Origin: Maridesulfovibrio sp.
GTDB taxonomy: Bacteria > Desulfobacterota > Desulfovibrionia > Desulfovibrionales > Desulfovibrionaceae
Assembly: GCF_963666665.1 (NCBI RefSeq)
Contig: NZ_OY762999.1
Span: 2,051,501 to 2,115,500, forward strand
DNA: 64,000 nucleotides
Direction of reading: 5' to 3'
The notes below the pieces were generated by a model, which searched no databases, had not been told where the DNA came from, and was given only the letters and a program-made list of their open reading frames with translations. The position numbers were made by a program, and so were the translations under genes. Below are positions 49,576-62,413 of the stretch, piece by piece (position 1 is the first letter of the stretch; each line of letters begins with the position of its first letter).

Positions 49576-51642
49576 TTAATTTTTATTGATCAGCTCTTCA
49601 GCAATAGAGTTCGGCACAGGCTCATAGTGGTCGAACTGCATGGTGAAAGTAGCACGTCCCTGGGTCTTGGAACGGAGGTCGGTTGCGTAACCGAACATTT
49701 CGCTCAAGGGAACGTCACACTTGATAACCTGCGCGTTAGCGCGGGAATCCATGCTTCCGATGCGACCACGGCGACCGTTGAGGTCACCCATAACGTCGCC
49801 GAGGTACTCTTCAGGAGTAACAACTTCAACAGACATGATGGGCTCGAGCAGCTGAGGTGCAGCTTTCTTAACCGCTTCTTTCAGTGCCATAGAACCTGCG
49901 ATGTAGAATGCCTGCTCGGAGGAGTCAACATCGTGGTAGGAACCGAAGGTCAGGGTTGCCTTGATGTCTACGAGCGGGAAGCCGGCGATAACACCGTTCT
50001 TCATTGCATCGTGGATACCACGGTCAACTGCGGGAATGTATTCTTTCGGAATTACGCCGCCTTTAATTTCGTCGACGAATTCGTATTCGCTTTCAGTGTT
50101 GGGCTCGATGGTAACAACAACGTGACCATACTGACCACGCCCACCGGACTGCTTTGCGTACTTGTGATCAACATCAACCTTTTTGGTGATGGTTTCACGG
50201 TATGCAACGCGGGGAGCACCAACGTTTGCGTTAACGTTGAATTCGCGCAGAAGGCGGTCAACGATAACTTCAAGGTGAAGTTCGCCCATACCTGCAATAA
50301 GGGTCTGACCGGTTTCCTCGTCACCTTTAACGCGGAAAGAAGGGTCTTCCTTAGCAAGCTTGGCAAGACCCTGGCTGAGCAGATCGCGGTCAGCTTTGGT
50401 CTTGGGCTCGATTGCGACTTCGATAACCGGTTCGGGGATATCGAGAGATTCGAGAACAACGGCGTTCTTCTGTTCGCACAGAGTGTCACCAGTAGCCATG
50501 TTCTTAAGACCAACGGCTGCAACGATGTCACCTGCGTATGCTTCTTTGATTTCCTCACGCTTGTTAGCGTGCATCTTCAACAGACGACCGATACGCTCTT
50601 TTTTACCGGTTGCGCCGTTGATGAAAGTAGCACCGGATTCGATTTTACCGGAGTACAGGCGCAGGAAGGTAAGGTGACCGACGAAGGGGTCAGTCATGAG
50701 CTTGAAGGACAGAGCTGCAAGAGGAAGATCGTCGTCACAAGGACACTCAATCTGCTTGTCAGTGTTGGGATCAACACCAATGATAGCAGCGATATCCATG
50801 GGAGAAGGCAGATAATCAACAACAGCGTCAAGCAGGGGCTGAACACCTTTGTTCTTGAATGCGGTACCGCAGAGAACAGGGCAGATGGTCAGGTTGATGG
50901 TAGCTGCACGGATACCCTTGATAATTTCTTCAGGTGAAAGTTCTTCACCACCGAGGTACTTATCGAGGAGTTCTTCATCTTCTTCTGCAATAGCTTCGAT
51001 CATTTCGAGGCGCATGGCTTCGTACTGGTCCATCAGATCGGCAGGAATATCTTCAATAGAATAGTCCTTGCCCATATCGTCGGTGTAGATAAAAGCCTTA
51101 CCGGTGATAAGGTCTACTGCACCCTGATATTCATCTTCAGCTCCGATGGGGATCTGAAGAGGTACAGCTTTAGCACCGAGACGGTCCTTGAGCATTTCTA
51201 CACAGCGGAAGAAGTCTGCTCCGATACGGTCCATCTTGTTAACGAAAGCCATACGGGGAACTTTATATCTGTCAGCCTGACGCCAAACGGTTTCAGACTG
51301 AGGCTCAACACCGGCTACTGCGTCAAAAACGGCTACTGCGCCGTCAAGTACACGCAGTGCACGTTCAACTTCCATAGTGAAGTCAACGTGACCGGGGGTA
51401 TCAATAATGTTGATGCGGTGATCTTTCCACATACAGGTGGTAGCAGCACTGGTAATGGTAATGCCACGCTCCTGTTCCTGGACCATCCAGTCCATGGTGG
51501 CTTCGCCATCATGAACTTCACCGATTTTATGAGAAACACCAGTATAGAAAAGAATGCGCTCAGTAGTGGTAGTCTTACCCGCATCAATGTGGGCCATGAT
51601 ACCAATGTTACGCTGTTTATCTCTAGCAACCTTTCTAGCCAC
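49576..51642 (-). CDS. fusA: Elongation factor G
   Basis: A 688-residue translocation GTPase. G motifs are 'GIMAHIDAGKTTTTERILFY' (P-loop), GITITSAATT, DTPGHVDFT and 'VNKMDR'; domains II-V follow, with 'SGGRGQYGHVVVTIEPNTES' in domain IV and the tip region near 'GVIPKEYIPAVDRGIHDAMK'. The start is GTG (plus strand 51640-51642) with GGAG six bases upstream. Last gene of the str operon, 12 bases after rpsG. No tuf gene follows in this window. Confidence 0.98.
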   Translation of the reverse strand: MARKVARDKQRNIGIMAHIDAGKTTTTERILFYTGVSHKIGEVHDGEATMDWMVQEQERGITITSAATTCMWKDHRINIIDTPGHVDFTMEVERALRVLDGAVAVFDAVAGVEPQSETVWRQADRYKVPRMAFVNKMDRIGADFFRCVEMLKDRLGAKAVPLQIPIGAEDEYQGAVDLITGKAFIYTDDMGKDYSIEDIPADLMDQYEAMRLEMIEAIAEEDEELLDKYLGGEELSPEEIIKGIRAATINLTICPVLCGTAFKNKGVQPLLDAVVDYLPSPMDIAAIIGVDPNTDKQIECPCDDDLPLAALSFKLMTDPFVGHLTFLRLYSGKIESGATFINGATGKKERIGRLLKMHANKREEIKEAYAGDIVAAVGLKNMATGDTLCEQKNAVVLESLDIPEPVIEVAIEPKTKADRDLLSQGLAKLAKEDPSFRVKGDEETGQTLIAGMGELHLEVIVDRLLREFNVNANVGAPRVAYRETITKKVDVDHKYAKQSGGRGQYGHVVVTIEPNTESEYEFVDEIKGGVIPKEYIPAVDRGIHDAMKNGVIAGFPLVDIKATLTFGSYHDVDSSEQAFYIAGSMALKEAVKKAAPQLLEPIMSVEVVTPEEYLGDVMGDLNGRRGRIGSMDSRANAQVIKCDVPLSEMFGYATDLRSKTQGRATFTMQFDHYEPVPNSIAEELINKN

Positions 51643-51654
51643 TTTGTACTCCGA

Positions 51655-52125
51655 TTACCAACGGTAGTGAGCAAAAGCCTTGTTGGCTTCGGCCATACGA
51701 TGGGTGTCTTCCTTTTTCTTCACTGCTCCGCCACGCTTGTTGTAAGCATCGAGGAACTCACCGCTAAGACGTGCAACCATGCCCTTTTCACCTCTGGAGC
51801 GAGCGAAGTTGATCAGCCATCTGATAGCCAGGGAAACCTGACGATCGGGACGAACTTCAACGGGCACCTGATAAGTAGCACCACCAACACGGCGGGACTT
51901 TACTTCCACGTGAGGCTTAACGTTTTCCACAGCCTTTTCGAAAGCCTTGATAGGATCTTCCTGGGTTTTGTCGCCGAGGAATTCAAGAGCTTGATAGAAT
52001 ATATTTTCAGACACACTCTTCTTACCATCGTACATGAGTCTGTTCATGAACTTAGTAGCGAGCTGAGAACCGTATACCGGATCGGGAAGAATTTGTCTTT
52101 TGGGTACCGGACCTTTACGAGGCAT
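51655..52125 (-). CDS. rpsG: Ribosomal protein S7
   Basis: A 156-residue protein that organises the 30S head. 'MPRKGPVPKRQILPDPVYGS' and 'FMNRLMYDGKKSVSENIFYQ' are conserved, as is the C-terminal 'NKRGGAVKKKEDTHRMAEAN' with KAFAHYRW. A good AAGGAG site precedes it. Between rpsL and fusA. Confidence 0.98.
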   Translation of the reverse strand: MPRKGPVPKRQILPDPVYGSQLATKFMNRLMYDGKKSVSENIFYQALEFLGDKTQEDPIKAFEKAVENVKPHVEVKSRRVGGATYQVPVEVRPDRQVSLAIRWLINFARSRGEKGMVARLSGEFLDAYNKRGGAVKKKEDTHRMAEANKAFAHYRW

Positions 52126-52151
52126 ATTGGTATACTCCTTGGAATTTAATG

Positions 52152-52523
52152 CTATTTAGGACGCTTTGCGCCGTACTTGGAACGACCCTGACGACGATCT
52201 GCAACACCAGCGGTGTCGAGGGAGCCGCGAACGATGTGGTAACGAACACCAGGTAAGTCTTTTACACGACCACCACGGATAAGTACCACAGAGTGTTCCT
52301 GAAGGTTATGACCTTCACCACCGATGTATGCAGTAACTTCGATGGCATTAGTCAGACGCACACGAGCGACCTTACGCAGTGCGGAGTTAGGCTTCTTAGG
52401 GGTGGTGGTGTACACGCGAGTGCACACGCCACGGCGCTGGGGGCAGGCCTGAAGCGCAGGAGTTTTCTTACGCTTGAGCTGCTTTTCACGCCCTTTTCTT
52501 ATAAGCTGATTGATGGTTGGCAT
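52152..52523 (-). CDS. rpsL: Ribosomal protein S12
   Basis: A 123-residue decoding-centre protein. 'MPTINQLIRKGREKQLKRKK' begins it and 'TTPKKPNSALRKVARVRLTN' carries the Lys whose mutation gives streptomycin resistance; here it is the ordinary sensitive form, and 'GRVKDLPGVRYHIVRGSLDT' is also wild-type. GGAGGG precedes the ATG. First gene of the str operon, 156 bases after rpoC, behind a large palindrome. Confidence 0.98.
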   Translation of the reverse strand: MPTINQLIRKGREKQLKRKKTPALQACPQRRGVCTRVYTTTPKKPNSALRKVARVRLTNAIEVTAYIGGEGHNLQEHSVVLIRGGRVKDLPGVRYHIVRGSLDTAGVADRRQGRSKYGAKRPK

Positions 52524-52561
52524 GAACCCTCCAAATTAAGTTTAATTACAAAGACCGACGC

Positions 52562-52608
52562 AGTTAGACTAATATTTCACAATTTGTCAAGACAAATTGT
52601 GAAATATT
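52562..52608 (-). promoter_or_regulatory. rpsL promoter overlapped by a perfect palindrome
   Basis: Plus strand 52571-52588 and 52591-52608 are exact reverse complements (18-base arms, 2-base centre). On the minus strand the centre contains TTGACA (52590-52585), which with a weak CTAACT (52567-52562) 17 bases on forms the likely str operon promoter. A dimeric protein bound to the palindrome would cover the -35 box. There is no T run, so it is not a classical terminator. Confidence 0.6.
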
Positions 52609-52679
52609 TGCTCCGTTGTCACATGAGTCAGGCTGCAACCACCTGCTCTGCGGACCGGTACTGCGTACTGGCGCCGGCA

Positions 52680-55600
52680 CTATCTTTCGTTAACGAGCAG
52701 CGGTTCTTCTTCCAGTTCCTCAAGGAACTTATCTGCACGCTCGGGCTGATCAGGAACGATAATATCCGTACGTGCATACTTACGGAAACCGGTACCTGCA
52801 GGAATAAGTCGACCGACGATAACGTTTTCTTTCAGGCCGCGCAGATAGTCCTTCTTGCCGCAGAGAGAAGACTCGGTAAGAACCTTGGTAGTCTCCTGAA
52901 ATGAAGCCGCGGAAATGAAGGAAGCGGTAGAAAGTGAAGCCTGAGTAATACCGAGAACATGTGTCTGTGCGGTAGCAGGCTTGAGTCCGTTAGCGACAGC
53001 TTCCTGGTTGGTTTCCATGAAGCGCTGCTTGTCCACCTGTTCGCCCACAAGAAAATGGGTCTCACCGGGATCAACGATGCTGACCTTCTTGAGCATCTGG
53101 CGGACAATAACTTCGATGTGCTTATCGTTAATTCCAACACCCTGGAAACGGTAAACATCCTGAATTTCCTCAACAAGAAAACGTGCGAGATATTTCTCAC
53201 CCTTAACTTTGAGGATATCGTGCAGTTCAGGCAGACCTTCTGTCATCAGGTCACCGGCTTCTACGAAGTCGCCTTCCTGTGCAGTAATATGGCGGCCCTT
53301 GGGCACGAGGTATTCTTTGATTTCACCAATTTCAGGGGTAACAACAATTTTACGCTTGCCTTTGGATTCAGGTCCATAGGAGACCACACCATCAATCTCC
53401 GAAATGATTCCAAGTTCCTTTGGTTTACGCACTTCAAACAGCTCCGCAACTCGAGGAAGACCACCAACGATGTCCTTCGTCTTTGAAGTTTCGCGAAGCT
53501 TACGAGCGATAATCTCACCAGCATTGACGAGGTTACCGTCTTTAACCATCAAGATCGCTCCAACCGGCAGCGGGTAAACCGCTTTCAGGGTGGATCCGGG
53601 GCGGGTCAGGGGTTCACCGTCTTCGCCGCAGATGGAAATTGAAGGTTTAAAGTTTGTGGTACGGTATTCCTGGATTGTGTAGGTAGCCTGTCCTGTGGCT
53701 TCGTCAACACGTTCCTGGAAAGTTTTACCTTCAACGAGGTCGGAAAACTTAACAGTACCGGTTACTTCTGTGATGAAAGGTTCTGCAAGCGGATCCCACT
53801 CGGCCAGCATGGTTCCTTGTGTGATCTGCTGCCCTTCTTCAACAAAAAGTTTAGCACCAAGAGGCAGAACGTATTTTTCACGTTCTCTGCCCTGCTCGTC
53901 CACGATACCAATCTGGCAACTCTTACCAAGGACCATTTCATGGCCATCGGCACTGCGGACAGAACGCATACGGTTCAGAACAACGGAACCGTTATGCTGT
54001 GCTTCAAAAGAAGACTGCTGAATTTCACGGGATGCGGTACCACCGATGTGGAAGGTACGCATTGTCAGCTGTGTTCCCGGTTCACCGATGGACTGCGCAG
54101 CGATGATACCTACAGTTTCACCTACGTTTACAACGTGGCCTCTTGCAAGGTCACGACCGTAACACATAGCGCAGATACCGTGCTTTGCACGACAGGTCAA
54201 CGGAGAACGAACAGTCATGGAGTTGATACCGTTTTCATCAATAAGCTTGGCTGCTGCTTCATCGATAAGGGAATCGGCAGGAACAAGAATCTCACCGGTA
54301 TCTTCCTTAATTACATCGTGAATGGTTACGCGGCCGAGAACTTTTTCGGACAGTCTTTCCTTGATTTCTCCACCCTTGATGTAGTGGGTCAACTCAAGGC
54401 CGTCGACTGTGCGGCAGTCATGTTCGGCAATGGTAACATCCTGAACAACGTCAACAAGACGACGGGTCAGGTAACCGGAGTTCGCTGTTTTCAGCGCGGT
54501 ATCCGCGAGACCTTTACGAGCACCGTGAGTAGAAATAAAGTACTGCAGAACAGAGAGACCTTCACGGAAGGATGAAGTAATCGGAGTTTCGATAATTTCA
54601 CCGGAAGGTTTCGCCATCAGACCACGCATACCTGCGAGCTGACGCATCTGGTCCTGGTTACCACGAGCACCGGAGTGAGCCATCATAAAGACCGGGTTGA
54701 AAGAGGAGTTTGTTTCCTGCTTACCAGTCTTCGGATCGACCATGATGTCGGTAGACATTTCATTGGTCATTTCGGCTGATACGTCGTTGGTTACCTTGGT
54801 CCAAACGTCGACAACCTTGTTGTACTTTTCAGTACGGGTGATGATACCTTCGCGGTACTGTGCTTCAATGTCTTCAACTTCTGCGTACGCAGTATCGAGC
54901 AGTCCGGCCTTGGCAGCAGGAATGGTCAGATCCTTAACACCGATGGTCACAGCAGCGCGTGTTGCATGCTCGTAACCGAGGTCTTTAAGGCGATCACAAA
55001 GAATAACGGTAGCCTTGCTGCCTGCAGAGCGGTACGCGCTGGATACAAGCTTGGCAATGTTCTTCTTGGTCATAACCACGTTTGCGAATTCAAAGCCCAT
55101 ACCTTCGGGAAGTAATTCACCTACGAGGATACGTCCGGGAGTAGTTTCCACCAGTTCGCCTTCAATACGAACCTTGATGCGGGCATGCATGCTGACCACT
55201 TCAGCGTCAAGAGCAGCAATAACTTCCCACGGAGCGGTGAAGACCATACCTTCCCCTTTAGAGAAAGAACGCTCAACGGTCAGATAGTAGAGACCGAGAA
55301 CGATATCCTGAGAGGGGTTGATGATGGGCTGTCCGTTCGCAGGGGACAGGATATTGTTTGAAGACATCATCAGAACACGACACTCAATCTGTGCTTCAAC
55401 AGAAAGAGGTACGTGAACAGCCATCTGGTCACCGTCAAAGTCAGCGTTGTATGCAGAACATACAAGCGGATGCAGCTGGATAGCCTTACCTTCAACCAAA
55501 GAAGGTTCAAAGGACTGGATACCGAGACGGTGAAGAGTTGGTGCACGGTTGAGCATGATGGGGTATTCGCGAACAACGTCGTCAAGGATATCCCATACAA

Positions 55601-56837
55601 CGAGGTCTTCACGTTCAACCATCTTTTTAGCGCTTTTGATGGTAGTTGCTATTTCCCTGCGCTCAAGTTCTGCATAGATAAAAGGCTTGAACAACTCCAA
55701 AGCCATCTTCTTGGGAAGACCGCACTGGTGCAGTTTCAGCTTGGGACCCACAACAATTACGGAACGTCCGGAGTAGTCAACACGTTTACCAAGCAGGTTC
55801 TGACGGAAACGACCCTGTTTACCCTTAATCATATCGGAAAGGGATTTCAGGGGACGGCCGTTTGTACCGGTGATTGCACGACCGCGGCGACCGTTGTCGA
55901 ACAATGCGTCAACGGATTCCTGCAGCATGCGCTTTTCGTTGCGGATAATGATGTCAGGAGCGCCGAGTTCAATGAGGCGCTTCAGACGGTTGTTCCTGTT
56001 GATGACGCGACGGTAGAGATCGTTGAGATCGGAAGTTGCGAAACGTCCGCCATCAAGGGGAACCAGAGGACGCAGCTCGGGCGGAATTACAGGAATAACA
56101 TCCATGATCATCCACTGGCAGTCGTTACCGGATTCAAGGAAAGCTTCAACGATCTTAAGACGCTTAGTCAGCTTTTTCTTTTTGGTCTGGCTGCGGGTGG
56201 TCAGGGACTCTTCACGTAATTCGTGCTTGAGTGCGGGCATATCGATCTGGGCCAGCAGACTTTTGATGGTCTCAGCACCCATACCCACTTCAACGGCTTC
56301 TTCGCCATAGTGGTCGATTACCTGAAAATACTGATCTTCAGAGATGATCTGGTATTGCTTGAGCGGGGTTTCACCCGGATCAAGAACGATATATGAATCA
56401 AAGTACAGAACCTTCTCAAGATCGGCCATGGTAATATCAAGCAGTGTACCGATCTTGGAAGGAAGGGTTTTCAAAAACCAGATATGAGCAACAGGAGCAG
56501 CAAGCTCGATGTGGCCCATGCGTTCACGTCTGACTTTGGATGCGATAACTTCAACACCGCATTTCTCACATACGATGCCGCGGTGCTTCATGCGCTTATA
56601 CTTACCGCAGTTACACTCGTAGTCTTTTACGGGTCCGAAAATTTTAGCGCAGAAAAGACCATCTCTTTCCGGCTTGAAAGTCCTGTAGTTGATGGTCTCG
56701 GGCTTCTTAACTTCACCGAAAGACCATTCGCGGATCTTTTCGGGAGAAGCAATGGAAATCTGAATACCTTTGAGGCCGCGTCCTGCGAGGCCTGCACCGG
56801 ATGTTCTACGCATAGTGAACAGTTCGTCCAGACTCAT
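52680..56837 (-). CDS. rpoC: RNA polymerase beta' subunit
   Basis: A 1385-residue subunit. The N-terminal zinc site shows CNCGKYKRMKHRGIVCEKC, the catalytic loop NADFDGDQMAVHVPLS holds the three Asp that bind the active-site magnesium, and 'GARGNQDQMRQLAGMRGLMA' is the bridge-helix/trigger-loop region. A second Cys cluster is visible in CRAKHGICAMCYG. Length is normal for a Desulfovibrio-type beta'. It follows rpoB after 63 bases that contain a strong hairpin. Confidence 0.99.
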   Translation of the reverse strand: MSLDELFTMRRTSGAGLAGRGLKGIQISIASPEKIREWSFGEVKKPETINYRTFKPERDGLFCAKIFGPVKDYECNCGKYKRMKHRGIVCEKCGVEVIASKVRRERMGHIELAAPVAHIWFLKTLPSKIGTLLDITMADLEKVLYFDSYIVLDPGETPLKQYQIISEDQYFQVIDHYGEEAVEVGMGAETIKSLLAQIDMPALKHELREESLTTRSQTKKKKLTKRLKIVEAFLESGNDCQWMIMDVIPVIPPELRPLVPLDGGRFATSDLNDLYRRVINRNNRLKRLIELGAPDIIIRNEKRMLQESVDALFDNGRRGRAITGTNGRPLKSLSDMIKGKQGRFRQNLLGKRVDYSGRSVIVVGPKLKLHQCGLPKKMALELFKPFIYAELERREIATTIKSAKKMVEREDLVVWDILDDVVREYPIMLNRAPTLHRLGIQSFEPSLVEGKAIQLHPLVCSAYNADFDGDQMAVHVPLSVEAQIECRVLMMSSNNILSPANGQPIINPSQDIVLGLYYLTVERSFSKGEGMVFTAPWEVIAALDAEVVSMHARIKVRIEGELVETTPGRILVGELLPEGMGFEFANVVMTKKNIAKLVSSAYRSAGSKATVILCDRLKDLGYEHATRAAVTIGVKDLTIPAAKAGLLDTAYAEVEDIEAQYREGIITRTEKYNKVVDVWTKVTNDVSAEMTNEMSTDIMVDPKTGKQETNSSFNPVFMMAHSGARGNQDQMRQLAGMRGLMAKPSGEIIETPITSSFREGLSVLQYFISTHGARKGLADTALKTANSGYLTRRLVDVVQDVTIAEHDCRTVDGLELTHYIKGGEIKERLSEKVLGRVTIHDVIKEDTGEILVPADSLIDEAAAKLIDENGINSMTVRSPLTCRAKHGICAMCYGRDLARGHVVNVGETVGIIAAQSIGEPGTQLTMRTFHIGGTASREIQQSSFEAQHNGSVVLNRMRSVRSADGHEMVLGKSCQIGIVDEQGREREKYVLPLGAKLFVEEGQQITQGTMLAEWDPLAEPFITEVTGTVKFSDLVEGKTFQERVDEATGQATYTIQEYRTTNFKPSISICGEDGEPLTRPGSTLKAVYPLPVGAILMVKDGNLVNAGEIIARKLRETSKTKDIVGGLPRVAELFEVRKPKELGIISEIDGVVSYGPESKGKRKIVVTPEIGEIKEYLVPKGRHITAQEGDFVEAGDLMTEGLPELHDILKVKGEKYLARFLVEEIQDVYRFQGVGINDKHIEVIVRQMLKKVSIVDPGETHFLVGEQVDKQRFMETNQEAVANGLKPATAQTHVLGITQASLSTASFISAASFQETTKVLTESSLCGKKDYLRGLKENVIVGRLIPAGTGFRKYARTDIIVPDQPERADKFLEELEEEPLLVNER

Positions 56838-56871
56838 TAATATACCCCTTACATGAAAAGGTTTATTTCAT

Positions 56872-56896
56872 CGCGGGGGCCTCTTGGGCCCCCGCG
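56872..56896 (-). other. GC-rich hairpin between rpoB and rpoC
   Basis: CGCGGGGGCC (56872-56881) pairs with GGCCCCCGCG (56887-56896) around a five-base loop. No T tail follows, so it should not terminate well; message processing, stabilisation or pausing are possible roles. Confidence 0.6.
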
Positions 56897-56900
56897 TTCA

Positions 56901-61001
<4,101 letters not shown>

Positions 61002-61195
61002 CGTATCCTCAATCAAGTGAGAAGGTTAGGGTTGGAATGAAGCAATTTGACGAACATCAACCAATAAATAGTCAGTTACAAGTCAAAAAGTGCAAGATAA
61101 ACGTAGGCGGCAGAACAACATGCCTGAAAAGAAATTTTATAGGGTTTATTTTGATCGCGCTAAAAGATCCGGCTGCGCCTTTTCCGAATCCTATC

Positions 61196-61274
61196 AAAAT
61201 AATTGATCAGGCAATTTTGTCAATCTTTTTAACAGCGAGAAGAGCGCAACCCCTTTTTGCAGGGGTTTGCGCTC
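61196..61274 (-). promoter_or_regulatory. Hairpin and possible internal promoter between rplL and rpoB
   Basis: GAGCGCAA-CCCC and GGGG-TTTGCGCTC (61242-61253 with 61262-61274, one bulged base) form a strong stem beginning about 30 bases after the rplL stop, without a T tail. Just after it on the minus strand is TTGACA (61223-61218) and, 16 bases on, TATTTT (61201-61196). The hairpin resembles the attenuator/processing sites known in this position in E. coli, and the promoter could give extra rpoBC message. Confidence 0.5.
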
Positions 61275-61303
61275 CTCTTGCATTAGCGATAAATTCGCTG
61301 GAA

Positions 61304-61690
61304 TTACTTCATTTCGGCTTCAGCACCGGCTTCTTCAAGCTGCTTGAGAGCTTCTTCTGCTTCTGCTTTTTCTACGCCTTCTTTGATAGCTGCGGGAGCT
61401 TCGTCAACTTTAGCCTTAGCTTCTTTGAGGCCAAGACCGGTCAGAGCGCGAACAACTTTGATAACTGCAATCTTGTTGCCGCCAGCGGACTTCAGGATTA
61501 CGTCAAATTCAGTCTGCTCTTCGCCACCAGCTGCTTCGCCGCCAGCTGCAGGCATAGCTGCTACTGCTGCTACGGGAGCTGCAGCGGAAACGCCGAATTT
61601 TTCTTCCAGTTCTTTGATGAACTCAGAGAGTTCGAGAACAGTCATGTTGGAAATAAAATCAACTACCTGATCTTTGGTGATATCTGCCAT
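61304..61690 (-). CDS. rplL: Ribosomal protein L7/L12
   Basis: A 128-residue acidic stalk protein that recruits translation GTPases. The N-terminal dimerisation part 'ITKDQVVDFISNMTVLELSE', an Ala/Gly-rich hinge (VAAVAAMPAAGGEAAGG) and the C-terminal 'ALTGLGLKEAKAKVDEAPAA' are in order. The C-terminus is slightly extended by an Ala/Glu tail. It follows rplJ after 51 bases. Confidence 0.98.
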   Translation of the reverse strand: MADITKDQVVDFISNMTVLELSEFIKELEEKFGVSAAAPVAAVAAMPAAGGEAAGGEEQTEFDVILKSAGGNKIAVIKVVRALTGLGLKEAKAKVDEAPAAIKEGVEKAEAEEALKQLEEAGAEAEMK

Positions 61691-61741
61691 GGAAATTTCC
61701 TCCTGGGAATATACTTACTTTGATTTGCCTTGACTAGGCTG

Positions 61742-62263
61742 TTATGCAGCTTCTTTCTGATCTTTCAATGCAGTCAGAACGTTCAGGAAGCCACGGGGTA
61801 CGTTTGCGAGCAAGCTCACAAAGTTGGTGGGTACTGCATTCATTGTACCCAGAGTTTTGCCGAGGAGCTCTTCCTTGCTCGGAAGCTTGGAAAGCGCCTG
61901 CACGCCATCTTCGTCAAGATATTTGCCCTCAAGGGATGCGAAACGCATTTTGAAAGTCTTGCTTCCTTTTGCGAAATCGGCAACTGCTTTTGCTGCTGCA
62001 ACAGGATCTTCATATCCAATTACAATTGCGCAGTTTTCCTTGAATTTGTCAGCCAGTACTTCATGATCAGTACCTGTGAAAGCCAACCGGGCCAGAGTGT
62101 TCTTGACTACTTGGCAATCGACACCGACTTTTCTCAGGTTAGCGCGAAGTTCAGTGAACTCTTCCACGCCAAGGCCTTTAAAATCGGTAACGATGGCAAT
62201 ACTCGCCCCTTCAGCTTTTTCTTTAAGCTGCTCAATAATCTGGGCTTTTTCTTGCCTGTTCAC
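61742..62263 (-). CDS. rplJ: Ribosomal protein L10
   Basis: A 173-residue stalk base protein. The frame is open from 62302, but the GTG at 62263 (VNRQEKAQIIEQL) is chosen: AGGAG lies seven bases upstream and the length fits the family. 'VKNTLARLAFTGTDHEVLAD' and 'LDEDGVQALSKLPSKEELLG' are conserved. It is preceded by an L10-leader-like element, so its synthesis is probably limited by the L10-L7/L12 complex. Confidence 0.95.
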   Translation of the reverse strand: MNRQEKAQIIEQLKEKAEGASIAIVTDFKGLGVEEFTELRANLRKVGVDCQVVKNTLARLAFTGTDHEVLADKFKENCAIVIGYEDPVAAAKAVADFAKGSKTFKMRFASLEGKYLDEDGVQALSKLPSKEELLGKTLGTMNAVPTNFVSLLANVPRGFLNVLTALKDQKEAA

Positions 62264-62281
62264 CTTAACACTCCTAATGAT

Positions 62282-62402
62282 TTGACCCGGAAAGCAAGTC
62301 AAAGTATTGTCTAAGCAGGTTATTAAGGGACCATCCCCCCTGCTGTCTTCGACTAAACTTCCCGTGTATTTATTACACCAAGAGCCGCCCTTACGGGCGG
62401 CT
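62282..62402 (-). promoter_or_regulatory. L10 leader-like autoregulatory RNA
   Basis: In the 150 bases between rplA and rplJ, the minus strand reads GAAGACAGCAGG, then CCTTAATAACCTGCTTAGAC. GCAGG and CCTGC pair (plus strand 62339-62343 with 62315-62319), and the flanking AGACAGCAGG/CTTAATA pattern matches the ribosomal protein L10 leader as I remember it. A separate 8-bp hairpin (62383-62390 with 62395-62402) lies just before it. In other bacteria the L10-L7/L12 complex binds this RNA to repress rplJL. Confidence 0.7.
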
Positions 62403-62413
62403 TATGATGTTTT

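Noticed and set aside
49627..50937. 436-codon open frame on the plus strand inside fusA
   Set aside because: Antisense shadow of EF-G; the encoded sequence has no recognisable fold or domain and no start signals.
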